Source: Gammaproteobacteria bacterium (GTDB lineage Bacteria > Pseudomonadota > Gammaproteobacteria > JAJPIJ01). From it: DNA of 64,000 bases. The notes beneath the pieces were generated by a model that was given only the letters and a program-made list of their open reading frames with translations, was not told where the DNA came from and did no database searches. Below are positions 16,016-24,658 of the stretch, piece after piece; position 1 is the first letter of the stretch; each line of letters starts with the position of its first letter. The stretch lies in contig JAJVIQ010000003.1 of assembly GCA_022071965.1 (NCBI GenBank), positions 186,001 through 250,000 of the forward strand, read 5' to 3'. The position numbers and the translations under genes are program-made.

Positions 16016-16978
16016 GTGAACCGCCGCCGACTCGCCTTCCTGCTCTGCGCTGCCGCGCTGCTGCAGATGCGCGGCATCAATGCGGCACCCTACGCCTACA
16101 TCACCAATCAGGGGGCCAACAGCGTCTCGGTGATCGATCTGGCCTCCGATGAGGTGATCGACACGATCGCCGTGGGCAGCAAGCCGGCCGGCGTGGCGGC
16201 GAGCAGGTCCGGCGATCGCATCTATGTCAGCAACCCGGAGAGCAAGGACGTCTCCGTGATCGATGGCGCAAGCCGCAAGGTCATTGGCACGCTGAAGATC
16301 GGCGAGGGCCCGCTCGGGATTGCACTGCATCCGGATGGCGGCACCCTCTACGTTGCCGACTGGTACCTCAACTTCGTCTCGGTCTTCGACACCACGACCT
16401 TGAAGCAGACGGCGACCATTCCGGTCGGCAGGTCGCCATCTGGCCTGGCGCTGGACCCGACGGGCAAGCGCCTGTACGTCACCAACCGCGACGACGACAC
16501 GCTCTCGGTACTGGACGCGCGCACCTACGCGCCGATCGCGCTCATCAAGACGGGCAAGGCGCCCTTCGGCGTCACCCTCACGCCGGATGGCGGGCGGGCG
16601 TTCACCGCCAACGTGCAGAGCAGCGACGTCACGATGATCGATACCGAAGCACTGGCGGTCACCGACACGATACCGGTGCACGAATTCCCCTACGCGGTCG
16701 CGGTCGACCCGGCACGCAACCGCATCTTCGTCACCAACCAGCATGACGACTCGGTCTCGGTGATCGATCTCGGCCTGGGCGAGGAGATCAAGCGCCTGGA
16801 TGTGAGCGGCTACCCCGAGGGCATCGCGCTCGCCCCGGATGGCCGGCACGTCTATGTCGCCAACTGGTTCGCGAACGCCGTGGACGTCATCAGCACGGAG
16901 ACGCTGGAGATCGTCGGCAACATCGCGGTCGGCGAGGGCTGCCGCGCCTTCGGCGAGTTCATCGCGCCACGCCCGTGA
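16016..16978 (+). CDS. Exported YVTN-repeat beta-propeller protein
   Basis: This 320-residue protein is made of about seven repeats of the YVTN type (NSVSVIDLASDEVIDTIAVG, IYVSNPESKDVSVIDG, LYVTNRDDDTLSVLDA, IFVTNQHDDSVSVIDL, VYVANWFANAVDVIS), which fold as a seven-bladed propeller. A signal peptide (LAFLLCAAALLQMRGINA) sends it to the periplasm. I selected GTG 16016, preceded by CGGGG about nine bases upstream, over a GTG at 15992 that would add eight residues before the signal peptide. Such propellers accompany quinoprotein oxidation pathways; with the MxaD-like gene 100 bases upstream it likely forms one unit. Confidence 0.87.
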   Translation: MNRRRLAFLLCAAALLQMRGINAAPYAYITNQGANSVSVIDLASDEVIDTIAVGSKPAGVAASRSGDRIYVSNPESKDVSVIDGASRKVIGTLKIGEGPLGIALHPDGGTLYVADWYLNFVSVFDTTTLKQTATIPVGRSPSGLALDPTGKRLYVTNRDDDTLSVLDARTYAPIALIKTGKAPFGVTLTPDGGRAFTANVQSSDVTMIDTEALAVTDTIPVHEFPYAVAVDPARNRIFVTNQHDDSVSVIDLGLGEEIKRLDVSGYPEGIALAPDGRHVYVANWFANAVDVISTETLEIVGNIAVGEGCRAFGEFIAPRP

Positions 16979-17130
16979 TCGACGCGCCGCGGGCGATTGC
17001 GGCGGCCTCATCCGCGTGCCTGAATGCCGCGCGTCGCGTCACGCATCGCACGGCCTCCGCGGCCGCCAAGCGCGGCGGGCTGTTCGGTTTCGTGCGGAGG
17101 CCGCTCGACCGCGGCGGCGGAACGCGACGA

Positions 17131-18153
17131 TCAACCCTGCTCCAGCAGGCGGCGCAGGTCGATGATGGCGGCGTTGGCGCGCGAGAGGTAGCTCGCCATC
17201 ACCAGTGAGTGGTTGGCGACCAGTCCGAACCCGGTCCCGTTCAGCACCATCGGGCTCCACATCGTGTCCTGCGTCCCCTCCAGTTCGCGGATGATCTGTC
17301 CGAGGCTCACCTGCGCGTTCTTCTTCGCCAGCACCGAGGCGAAATCGATCTCCGCGGCGTGCAGGAAGTGGATCAGCGCCCAGGCCGTGCCGCGCGCCTC
17401 GTAGAACACGTCATCGATCTCCAGCCACGGCGTCTTCACGGCGATCACCTTGCGCTCGTCCGTGGAGCCCGCCGCCGCCACCTCGCTGCCGAGATCGACG
17501 TTGATGCGCTCCTGCCCGACGCTGGCCGACAGCCGCTGCGAGAGGCTTCCGAGGCGCTTCTCCACCAGGACCAGCCAGTCGCGCAGGTTATCGGCACGCG
17601 CGTAGAACTGCGCGTTCTGGTCGTCGTCGTCGAGCAGGCGCGTGAGGTAGCGCTGCAGCGCGTCGCGGCCGTCGCGGTACTCGCTCTCGCTGGAAGGCAG
17701 GATCCACGCATCGTTCTGATAGTTGAAGCTCGGTTCGGCCTCCTGCAGGTCCTTGTCCTCGGTGGACTGCGACTGCGAGCGGCTCAGGTCGTTGCGCAGG
17801 GCCTTGGCGAGATCGCGCACCTGCACCAGCACCCCGAATTCCCAGTTGGGCATGTTGTCCATGAGCACGCCCGGCGGCATGAGGTCGTTGCTGATGTACC
17901 CGCCCGGCTTCTTCAGCAGGGTGTTGACGACCTCGATGAGCGTGGAGGTCGTCACCACGCCCGGCCAGAGCCTGGACTCCTCGCCCCCGGTCTGCCGCAG
18001 CGCGACCTCGCGCACGTTGAAGACGCCCGGCTCACGGCTCCAGTAGAACATGAGCACCAGGATGATCAGCGCGACCCCCGCGATCGCGGCGCCGATGCCG
18101 CTGGTCAGTCGTCCGGTCAGCCTCTGTCTAAGTTCAAGCCATCGCGCCGTCAT
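17131..18153 (-). CDS. DUF2333 inner-membrane protein
   Basis: This 340-residue protein matches DUF2333, a family typical of gammaproteobacteria. It has one N-terminal membrane helix (IGAAIAGVALIILVLMFYWS) followed by a large, probably periplasmic domain with VVTTSTLIEVVNTLLKKPGG, LMPPGVLMDNMPNWEFGVLV and ERKVIAVKTPWLEIDDVFYE. The function is unknown. I chose ATG 18153 with GGAG five bases upstream; an ATG at 18183 overlapping the serC stop would add ten residues. It is coupled to serC and likely co-transcribed. Confidence 0.88.
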   Translation of the reverse strand: MTARWLELRQRLTGRLTSGIGAAIAGVALIILVLMFYWSREPGVFNVREVALRQTGGEESRLWPGVVTTSTLIEVVNTLLKKPGGYISNDLMPPGVLMDNMPNWEFGVLVQVRDLAKALRNDLSRSQSQSTEDKDLQEAEPSFNYQNDAWILPSSESEYRDGRDALQRYLTRLLDDDDQNAQFYARADNLRDWLVLVEKRLGSLSQRLSASVGQERINVDLGSEVAAAGSTDERKVIAVKTPWLEIDDVFYEARGTAWALIHFLHAAEIDFASVLAKKNAQVSLGQIIRELEGTQDTMWSPMVLNGTGFGLVANHSLVMASYLSRANAAIIDLRRLLEQG

Positions 18154-18179
18154 CGCCGCTCCGCGTCCTTCCACCGAAT

Positions 18180-19346
18180 TCATTGCCTCGCGGCATGATA
18201 ACGCACCCGCACCTCGTTGTACGCCCAGTCCAGCCACGGCAGCAGGGCCTCGACATCGGCGGTGTCCACCGTCGCCCCGCACCAGATACGCAGCCCCGGC
18301 GGAGCGGCGCGATAGGCGCCGATGTCGCAGGCCACCGCCTCGCGCGCAAGGAGTTCCGTCATCGCGTTCACGATTGCCCGGCGCTCGGCCTCCGTCAGCG
18401 CCACGAACCAGTCCTCCACCAGCCCGAGACATACCGATGTGTTCGAGCGGGTGTCGGCGCGCCTGGCGAGGAAGTCGGCCCAGGCGGACGTGCGTTGCCA
18501 GCGCGCAATCGCCGCGAGACTGCGATCGCAGCGCGCGATGAGCGCCGGCAGTCCCCCCAGGGACTCCGCCCAGCAGAGCGCGTCGATCTGATCCTGCACG
18601 CACAGCATCGAGGGCGTGTTGATGGCGAAACCCTCGAAAATTTCCTCCATGAGACGGCCCTTGCGGGTCAGGCGGAACAGCTTCGGGATCGGCCAGGACG
18701 GCGTGTGACTCTCCAGGCGCGCGACCGCGCGCGGACTCAACACCAGCATGCCGTGCGCCGCCTCCCCGCCCAGGACCTTCTGCCAGGACCAGGTGGCGAC
18801 GTCGAGCTTGCTCCATGGCAGATCGACCGCAAACGCCGCGGAGGTCGCGTCGCAGATCGTCAGTCCCTCCCGATCCTCGCCAATCCAGTCTGCGTCGGGC
18901 ACCCGCACGCCGGAAGTCGTCCCGTTCCAGGTGAAGACGATGTCCCGCCGGCCGTCGGCCGCCCCGAGGTCGGGCAACGCACCGTATCCGGCCGCGTGCA
19001 CGCGCACGTCCTTCAGGCGCAGATGTTGCGTGATGTCCTCTGCCCACAATTCCCCGAAACTGTCCCAGGTGAAGACGTCCACCCCGCGCGCGCCCAGCAA
19101 TGACCAGAGCGCGATCTCCATCGCCCCGGTATCCGACCCCGGAACGATCGCGAGACGGTAGTCCGATGGCAGGCGCAGCAGCGCACGGCTGCGATCGATG
19201 ACCTCCTTCAGGCGCGCCTGACCCTCCGCCGAACGGTGCGATCGGCCGGCGAAGGTCGCGCGCAGCACCTCGGTGCTCCACCCAGGGCGCTTGGCGCACG
19301 GTCCGGAGGAGAAGAAGGGGCGGGCTGGTCGTACGGAGGGCTTCAT
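18180..19346 (-). CDS. serC: Phosphoserine aminotransferase SerC
   Basis: This 388-residue pyridoxal-phosphate enzyme makes phosphoserine from phosphohydroxypyruvate and glutamate, the second step of serine synthesis. The start MKPSVRPARPFFSSGPCAKR and the active-site region DVATWSWQKVLGGEAAHGML, whose lysine would bind the cofactor, identify the alphaproteobacterial/Methanosarcina subtype of SerC rather than the common gammaproteobacterial form. It starts at 19346 by homology, and the longer open frame upstream overlaps the divergent promoter region. The subtype hints at an old horizontal acquisition. Whether serA and serB are linked cannot be seen. Confidence 0.9.
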   Translation of the reverse strand: MKPSVRPARPFFSSGPCAKRPGWSTEVLRATFAGRSHRSAEGQARLKEVIDRSRALLRLPSDYRLAIVPGSDTGAMEIALWSLLGARGVDVFTWDSFGELWAEDITQHLRLKDVRVHAAGYGALPDLGAADGRRDIVFTWNGTTSGVRVPDADWIGEDREGLTICDATSAAFAVDLPWSKLDVATWSWQKVLGGEAAHGMLVLSPRAVARLESHTPSWPIPKLFRLTRKGRLMEEIFEGFAINTPSMLCVQDQIDALCWAESLGGLPALIARCDRSLAAIARWQRTSAWADFLARRADTRSNTSVCLGLVEDWFVALTEAERRAIVNAMTELLAREAVACDIGAYRAAPPGLRIWCGATVDTADVEALLPWLDWAYNEVRVRYHAARQ

Positions 19347-19516
19347 CGCGGCGCAACGGCGAATCGCTCGCCTTGTGCGCGGCATTCTAGCAAGGAAAGG
19401 CGCCGCGGATTTGGGTCGTGCCGGCGTCGGTGTCAGAATTGGCCGCCGACGCGCTTCAACCCCGCCGGTCGGACCAGTGCGTTGGATCGGGAGCAGGAAT
19501 CGGAACGGGAGGTGCC

Positions 19517-22500
19517 ATGCGTCGTCTTCAGCGGTTGTGGTGGTCGGTAGCCTGCATGCTGTGCGCGGGAGCGGCGTTGGCCGCGCCGATGTCGCCGGAG
19601 GACATCCCATTCAGCCTCAGGCCCTGGATCAAATGGGTGCTTGCCGACAACCCGCAGTTCGAGTGCCCCTACCTGTACAACAATCACGACGAGCGCCGCT
19701 GCGCATGGTCCACGCCGATGCAGGTGAACCTCGACGATCGCGGCGGCGCCTTCAGCATCGACTGGCAGGTCTATGCGCCGAGCTGGGTGATCCTGCCCGG
19801 GGATGCGCAGCATTGGCCGCAGGACGTGGTGATCGACGGAGCTCCGGCGGTCGTCACGGAGCGCGGCGGCCGACCGGCCATCTGGATGCAGGCCGGCATG
19901 GCCCAGGTGCAGGGGCGCTTCGATTGGGCCGCGCTGCCCGAGTCGCTGTGGGTCCCGCAGGACGTCGGCATCGTCCTGCTGACGGTGAACGGTGTCGAGA
20001 TCCCGTTCCCGAACATCAACGCGGAGGGGCGCCTGTGGCTGGCGCAGGGCGAGACTGGCGGCGATGGCGGCAACGACAGCCTGTCGGTGAAGGTCTACCG
20101 CCTGATCACCGACGACATTCCGCTGCAGACGAGCACACGCATCGAGCTGGACGTGGCGGGTCGGGCGCGAGAAGTGGCGCTCGAGGGTGCGTTGCTCGCG
20201 GACTTCATCCCCCTCGGGCTGGACAGCGCCCTTCCCGCCCGCCTGGACCCCGACGGCACCCTGCGTCTGCAGCTGCGGCCCGGCCACTGGACCGTGAGCG
20301 TCGATGCGCGCAGTCCGCGCGAGCGGAGCGAGCTGACCCTGGCGCCGGCGATCGCGCCCTGGCCCGACAACGAGCTGTGGTCGTTCGAGGCGCGCAATCA
20401 CCTGCGGCTGGTCGACGTGCAGGGGCTTGCCGCGGTCGATCCCAATCAGACCACGTTGCCGCCGGAGTGGCGCTCGTTCCCGGCCTATCGCATCGCCCCC
20501 GGCGAGACCATGCAAATCCTGGTCAATCGTCGCGGCGACCCGCAGCCGGAACCGGACAGGCTCTCCCTCGATCGCCAGCTGTGGCTGGATTTCGACGGCA
20601 AGGGCTACACCTTCTCCGACCGCATCGGCGGTACCATGACGGCCGGCTGGCGGCTCGATCTCAGCGCGCCGATGCAGCTCGGGCGGGTCGCCGTCGACGG
20701 TCAGCCGCAACTCGTCACGCGCGCGCAGGGCTCCGGGAACAGCGGTGTCGAGGTGCGCCGCGGCACGCTGAACCTGAATGCCGATGGCCGCTACGAGGGT
20801 GACGTTCGCCATGTGCCCGCGATCGGCTGGGATCATGACTTCCAGCAGGTGAACGCCACGCTGCACCTGCCGCCCGGGTGGAGACTCTTCAGCGTCGGCG
20901 GCGTGGACGACAAGCGTTCGACGCAGGCCTGGCTGCAGCGCTGGAGCATGCTCGACATCTTCCTGGTCGGGATCGCGGCCGTCATCATCTTCAGGCTCTG
21001 GGATCTCGGTTCGGCGCTGCTCGGATTCGCCACCCTGACGCTGGTGTGGTTCGAGCCCGGCGCGCCGCGATATCTCTGGCTGAATCTGATCGCCGCGATC
21101 GCCCTGCTGCGCGTGCTGCCGGAGGGCCGGCTGCGCTGGCTCATCGGGATCTACCGCACCCTCTCGGTGCTGGCGCTGGTCGCAGTGATCATTCCGTTCC
21201 TCGTGCAGCAGGTACGCGTCGGCCTGTTCCCGCAACTCGAGCAGCCATGGCGCGGCATCGCGGTGGCACCGGAGACCCCAGGCGGGTTCGCGCCGCCCGC
21301 GGCGTCGGCGCCGACGATGGCTCCGGAGGCCGGCGCCGTTGCGGAGGCGCCCGCGGCCGACATGGCGACGCCGGCGCAGGAGGCCGTGACCGGCGGGATC
21401 GACGCCATGAAGGCCGAGGGGATGGAACGCCGGCAGGAGCTGGAGGAACTCGCCGGCAAGCGCAAGCGGCGGATCATCGACTATTCCAGCGGCGACTTCA
21501 GCTCGCGGAACTACCAGGAGATCGATCCGAAGGCCAACGTGCAGACCGGTCCCGGACTGCCGCGCTGGGACTGGACCGCGGTGCCGCTCACCTGGCACGG
21601 CACGGTGGAGAAGGATCAGCAGCTGCGCCTCATGCTGATCTCGCCACGCCAGCATCTGCTGCTCAATTTGTTGCGCGTGATGCTGGTGGCGCTGCTCGCC
21701 GCCGCGTTCATCCGCGCCAGCTTTCCGGGGCTGCGCCGCATCGGCGGCGGTGCTGCGGGCGCGGCAGCCCTGGCGATGATCTTCATCGCCGGCACGCCGT
21801 CTCGCCCGGCTCTCGCCGAGGAATACCCGACGCCGGATCTGCTCAACGAACTGCGCGCGCGCCTCACCGCCGCTCCGGAGTGCGTGCCCGGTTGCGCCCA
21901 GGCCCCGCGTCTGCGCCTGAGCGTGCAGGGGAATCAACTGCAGCTGCGCCTGGAGGTGCACGCGGTGGAGCATGTCGCCGTGCCGCTGCCAGGCGCGCCG
22001 GATCACTGGCTGCCCACCGAGGTCAGTGTCGACGGCGTGGCCACCGACGCGCTGGCACGCTCGCCGGCCGGCGAGCTGTGGCTGCGCGTCGGACCCGGCG
22101 CGCACCAGGCGGTTCTGAGCGGCCCGCTGCCGCTGCGCGGCTCGGTGCAGTTGCCGCTGCCGCTGACGCCGCGGCGTGTTGAGATCGAGCAGGCGTCGGG
22201 GTGGCGTATCGACGGCGTGCGAGAGGACGGCACCAGCGACGCGCAGCTGGTGCTGACGCGCGAGGCGGACAACGGCGCCGCCGCCGCGATGAAGGAGGCA
22301 GAGACGCCGACGCTGCCCACGTTCGCACGCGTCGAGCGCACGCTGCTGCTCGGGCTGGAGTGGCGCGTGCACACCCGCATAGTTCGCCTGTCGGCGCCCG
22401 ACAGCGCCATCGTGCTCGAGGTGCCGCTGCTTGCCGGTGAGTCGATCACCACCGAGCAGGTGCGCGTGATCGACGGCAAGGCGCAGGTTAACCTCGCGGC

Positions 22501-23683
22501 CCAGGAGACCGCGACCGCCTTCGACTCCATCCTGGCAAAACGGCCGGAGATCACGCTGAAGGCACCCGCCACCACCGGCTGGGTGGAGGTATGGCGCGCC
22601 GACGTGAGCCCGGTGCTGCACGCCACGATGACGGGCATTCCGGTCGTGCATCATCAGAACACGCAGGGCAACTGGTTGCCGGAGTGGCGGCCGTGGCCGG
22701 GCGAATCCGTCACGCTCACGATCACCCGCCCGGAGGGCGTGCCGGGAAACACCCTCACCATCGACGCCAGTCGCCTGGTCTACACGCCGGGCGAGCGCAC
22801 GACCGACGTCACGATGACGCTGGACGCGCGCAGCAGCCAGGGCGGCCAGCACGCCATCACGCTGCCCGAGGGCGCGATGCTGCAATCCGCGACCATCAAC
22901 GGTGTGGCGCAGCCGATCCGTCAGCAGGGTCGCCTGGTGACGCTGCCGCTGACCCCCGGCGCGCAGAGTTTCGCGCTCAACTGGCGCGAGGCACGCGGCA
23001 TCGGCAACCGCTACCGCACCGCCGATGTCGATCTGGGTATCCCCAGCGTCAACGCCAGCACGCAGATCGCGATGCCCGTGGATCGCTGGATCCTGCTCAC
23101 GGGCGGTCCGCTGCTCGGGCCGGCGGTGATGTTCTGGGGCCTGCTGGTCGTCATCGCGCTGGTGGCCGGCGCGCTCGCCCGCGTGCCGCTCACGCCGCTC
23201 GGCGTGGTGTCATGGCTGCTGCTCGGCATCGGTCTGAGCCAGGTGTCCGTCGTCATGGGCCTGATCGTGGCCGGCTGGCTGCTGGCGCTCGGCTGGCGCG
23301 GGCGCTGGCCGGCGAGCCTGGGCAAGAGCGCGTTCAATCTCGGCCAGATCGGCCTGGCGGCGCTGACGCTCGCGGCTCTGTACTGCCTTTACCAGGCGAT
23401 CCGGCGCGGCCTGCTCGGCCTTCCGGAGATGCAGATCGGCGGCAACGCCTCGAGCACCACGCAGTTGAACTGGTATCAGGACCACGTCATGGCGGTGCTG
23501 CCGACCGCGTCGATCACGTCCGTACCGCTCATCGCCTACCACCTGCTGATGCTCGGATGGGCGCTTTGGCTCGCATTCGCACTGGTGGGTTGGATGCGCT
23601 GGGGCTGGAGGCAATACAGCCATCACGGACTGTGGCGCGAGTTTCATCTGTTCAGGCGCCGCGACCTGCCCGCCAAGGCCTGA
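19517..23683 (+). CDS. Giant envelope protein of unknown function with duplicated periplasmic domains
   Basis: This 1388-residue protein has a signal peptide (residues 1-23, WWSVACMLCAGAALAA). A first beta-rich periplasmic domain (about 24-475) carries a cysteine pair at 50 and 62. A membrane cluster follows (about 475-578), then an alanine-proline linker, more membrane helices (about 713-770) and a second periplasmic domain (about 770-1185) with a cysteine pair at 789 and 793. A C-terminal cluster of five or six helices spans about 1190-1385. The two periplasmic parts share a layout of Cys pair, beta strands and an LP-rich sheet segment, suggesting internal duplication. GGGAGG lies four bases before the ATG. 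I do not recognise a characterised family. It stands alone, divergent from serC. Confidence 0.8.
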   Translation: MRRLQRLWWSVACMLCAGAALAAPMSPEDIPFSLRPWIKWVLADNPQFECPYLYNNHDERRCAWSTPMQVNLDDRGGAFSIDWQVYAPSWVILPGDAQHWPQDVVIDGAPAVVTERGGRPAIWMQAGMAQVQGRFDWAALPESLWVPQDVGIVLLTVNGVEIPFPNINAEGRLWLAQGETGGDGGNDSLSVKVYRLITDDIPLQTSTRIELDVAGRAREVALEGALLADFIPLGLDSALPARLDPDGTLRLQLRPGHWTVSVDARSPRERSELTLAPAIAPWPDNELWSFEARNHLRLVDVQGLAAVDPNQTTLPPEWRSFPAYRIAPGETMQILVNRRGDPQPEPDRLSLDRQLWLDFDGKGYTFSDRIGGTMTAGWRLDLSAPMQLGRVAVDGQPQLVTRAQGSGNSGVEVRRGTLNLNADGRYEGDVRHVPAIGWDHDFQQVNATLHLPPGWRLFSVGGVDDKRSTQAWLQRWSMLDIFLVGIAAVIIFRLWDLGSALLGFATLTLVWFEPGAPRYLWLNLIAAIALLRVLPEGRLRWLIGIYRTLSVLALVAVIIPFLVQQVRVGLFPQLEQPWRGIAVAPETPGGFAPPAASAPTMAPEAGAVAEAPAADMATPAQEAVTGGIDAMKAEGMERRQELEELAGKRKRRIIDYSSGDFSSRNYQEIDPKANVQTGPGLPRWDWTAVPLTWHGTVEKDQQLRLMLISPRQHLLLNLLRVMLVALLAAAFIRASFPGLRRIGGGAAGAAALAMIFIAGTPSRPALAEEYPTPDLLNELRARLTAAPECVPGCAQAPRLRLSVQGNQLQLRLEVHAVEHVAVPLPGAPDHWLPTEVSVDGVATDALARSPAGELWLRVGPGAHQAVLSGPLPLRGSVQLPLPLTPRRVEIEQASGWRIDGVREDGTSDAQLVLTREADNGAAAAMKEAETPTLPTFARVERTLLLGLEWRVHTRIVRLSAPDSAIVLEVPLLAGESITTEQVRVIDGKAQVNLAAQETATAFDSILAKRPEITLKAPATTGWVEVWRADVSPVLHATMTGIPVVHHQNTQGNWLPEWRPWPGESVTLTITRPEGVPGNTLTIDASRLVYTPGERTTDVTMTLDARSSQGGQHAITLPEGAMLQSATINGVAQPIRQQGRLVTLPLTPGAQSFALNWREARGIGNRYRTADVDLGIPSVNASTQIAMPVDRWILLTGGPLLGPAVMFWGLLVVIALVAGALARVPLTPLGVVSWLLLGIGLSQVSVVMGLIVAGWLLALGWRGRWPASLGKSAFNLGQIGLAALTLAALYCLYQAIRRGLLGLPEMQIGGNASSTTQLNWYQDHVMAVLPTASITSVPLIAYHLLMLGWALWLAFALVGWMRWGWRQYSHHGLWREFHLFRRRDLPAKA

Positions 23684-23728
23684 ACCGGAGCCGACGGTCG
23701 GCCTGCGTCGGATCCGCAAGAGTGGAAA

Positions 23729-23752
23729 GGCCCTGACGCGCACGTCAGGGCC
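23729..23752. terminator. Strong hairpin terminator between the giant envelope gene and the FKBP gene
   Basis: GGCCCTGACG (23729-23738) and CGTCAGGGCC (23743-23752) pair perfectly around a four-base loop. On the minus strand the hairpin is followed by TTT, so it probably ends the convergent FKBP transcript, and it may work in both directions. A second short GC-rich inverted repeat follows on the plus strand. Confidence 0.75.
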
Positions 23753-23774
23753 CTCTCCCAGAGGGCATCAGGCC

Positions 23775-24464
23775 TCAGTTGGCCGGGGCGTTGCCCGCAC
23801 TGACCTTGACGAGGTCGATGGTGAACACCAGGGTCTCGTTCGGGCCGATCGGGCCGCCGCCCTCCATCCCGTAACCGAGCTCGGGCGGCACGACGATCTC
23901 CCACTTCGAGCCTTCGGGCATCTTCTGCAGCGTGTCCTGCCAGCCCTTGATGATGCCCTTCAGCGGGAACTTCACCGGCCCGCCCTGCGCCTGGGATGAA
24001 TCGAACACCTGACCGTTGACGTGCCTGCCCTCGTAGTTGACCTCGACGACATCCGCGATGGTCGGCTTCGGGCCCGTGCCCTCCTTGAGGACGCGATAGA
24101 GAATGCCGTTGTCGAACGCCTTCACGCCCTCCTTCTGCTTGTATTCATCGCGGAACGCGTTGCCCGCCGCCCCGTTCTTCTCCGCACGTGCCTTGGCAAT
24201 GGCCACGCGCTGCGTCTTGACGATCTTTTCGGCCTCCTCCGGGGAGAGCTTCGGCGCAGCGCCGCTGAGCGCGTCCTGCACGGCCATGGAGAATGCCTGC
24301 GCATCGAGATCGACACCCTGGCTCGCGAGGCTCTGGCCGATCTGCATGCCGACCGCGTAGCTGAACCTCTGCTTGTCGGTGGTCAGTGCACCCCCCGCCT
24401 CCTGCGCGTGCGCAACCGGTGCGATCAACAACGCTGCAACCACCAATGGCTTGATAGATTTCAT
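23775..24464 (-). CDS. FKBP-type peptidyl-prolyl isomerase, exported (FkpA/Mip-like)
   Basis: This 229-residue protein has a signal peptide (IKPLVVAALLIAPVAHAQ), an FKBP N-terminal dimerisation domain (FSYAVGMQIGQSLASQGVDL) and an FKBP isomerase domain (DVVEVNYEGRHVNGQVFDSS, FPLKGIIKGWQDTLQKMPEG, VPPELGYG). It is a periplasmic folding helper of the FkpA or Mip type. The ATG at 24464 has GAAGGA eight bases upstream; an ATG nine bases earlier lacks proper spacing. It is monocistronic and ends at a strong hairpin. Confidence 0.93.
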   Translation of the reverse strand: MKSIKPLVVAALLIAPVAHAQEAGGALTTDKQRFSYAVGMQIGQSLASQGVDLDAQAFSMAVQDALSGAAPKLSPEEAEKIVKTQRVAIAKARAEKNGAAGNAFRDEYKQKEGVKAFDNGILYRVLKEGTGPKPTIADVVEVNYEGRHVNGQVFDSSQAQGGPVKFPLKGIIKGWQDTLQKMPEGSKWEIVVPPELGYGMEGGGPIGPNETLVFTIDLVKVSAGNAPAN

Positions 24465-24658
24465 TAATGTCATCCTTCGAACGATGGGAGTGAGATCGTC
24501 GACGCGCGATCGCGGCGTCGAGTTGATGGGGAACCGCGCTTCGATTCGTGCCCCGGCATGCATGGCGCGGCATGTTCCCACAACTCCACGGGCGCGCCAA
24601 GCCGCCGCGCCGCGACGCATCGGGCGTCCGGCACGGGGAGGCGGGAGCGCGCGATCGC

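Noticed and set aside
19433-22885. 1150-residue open frame on the minus strand
   Set aside because: It is a shadow of the plus-strand envelope gene; its translation is arginine, glutamine and histidine rich without domains or a ribosome site.
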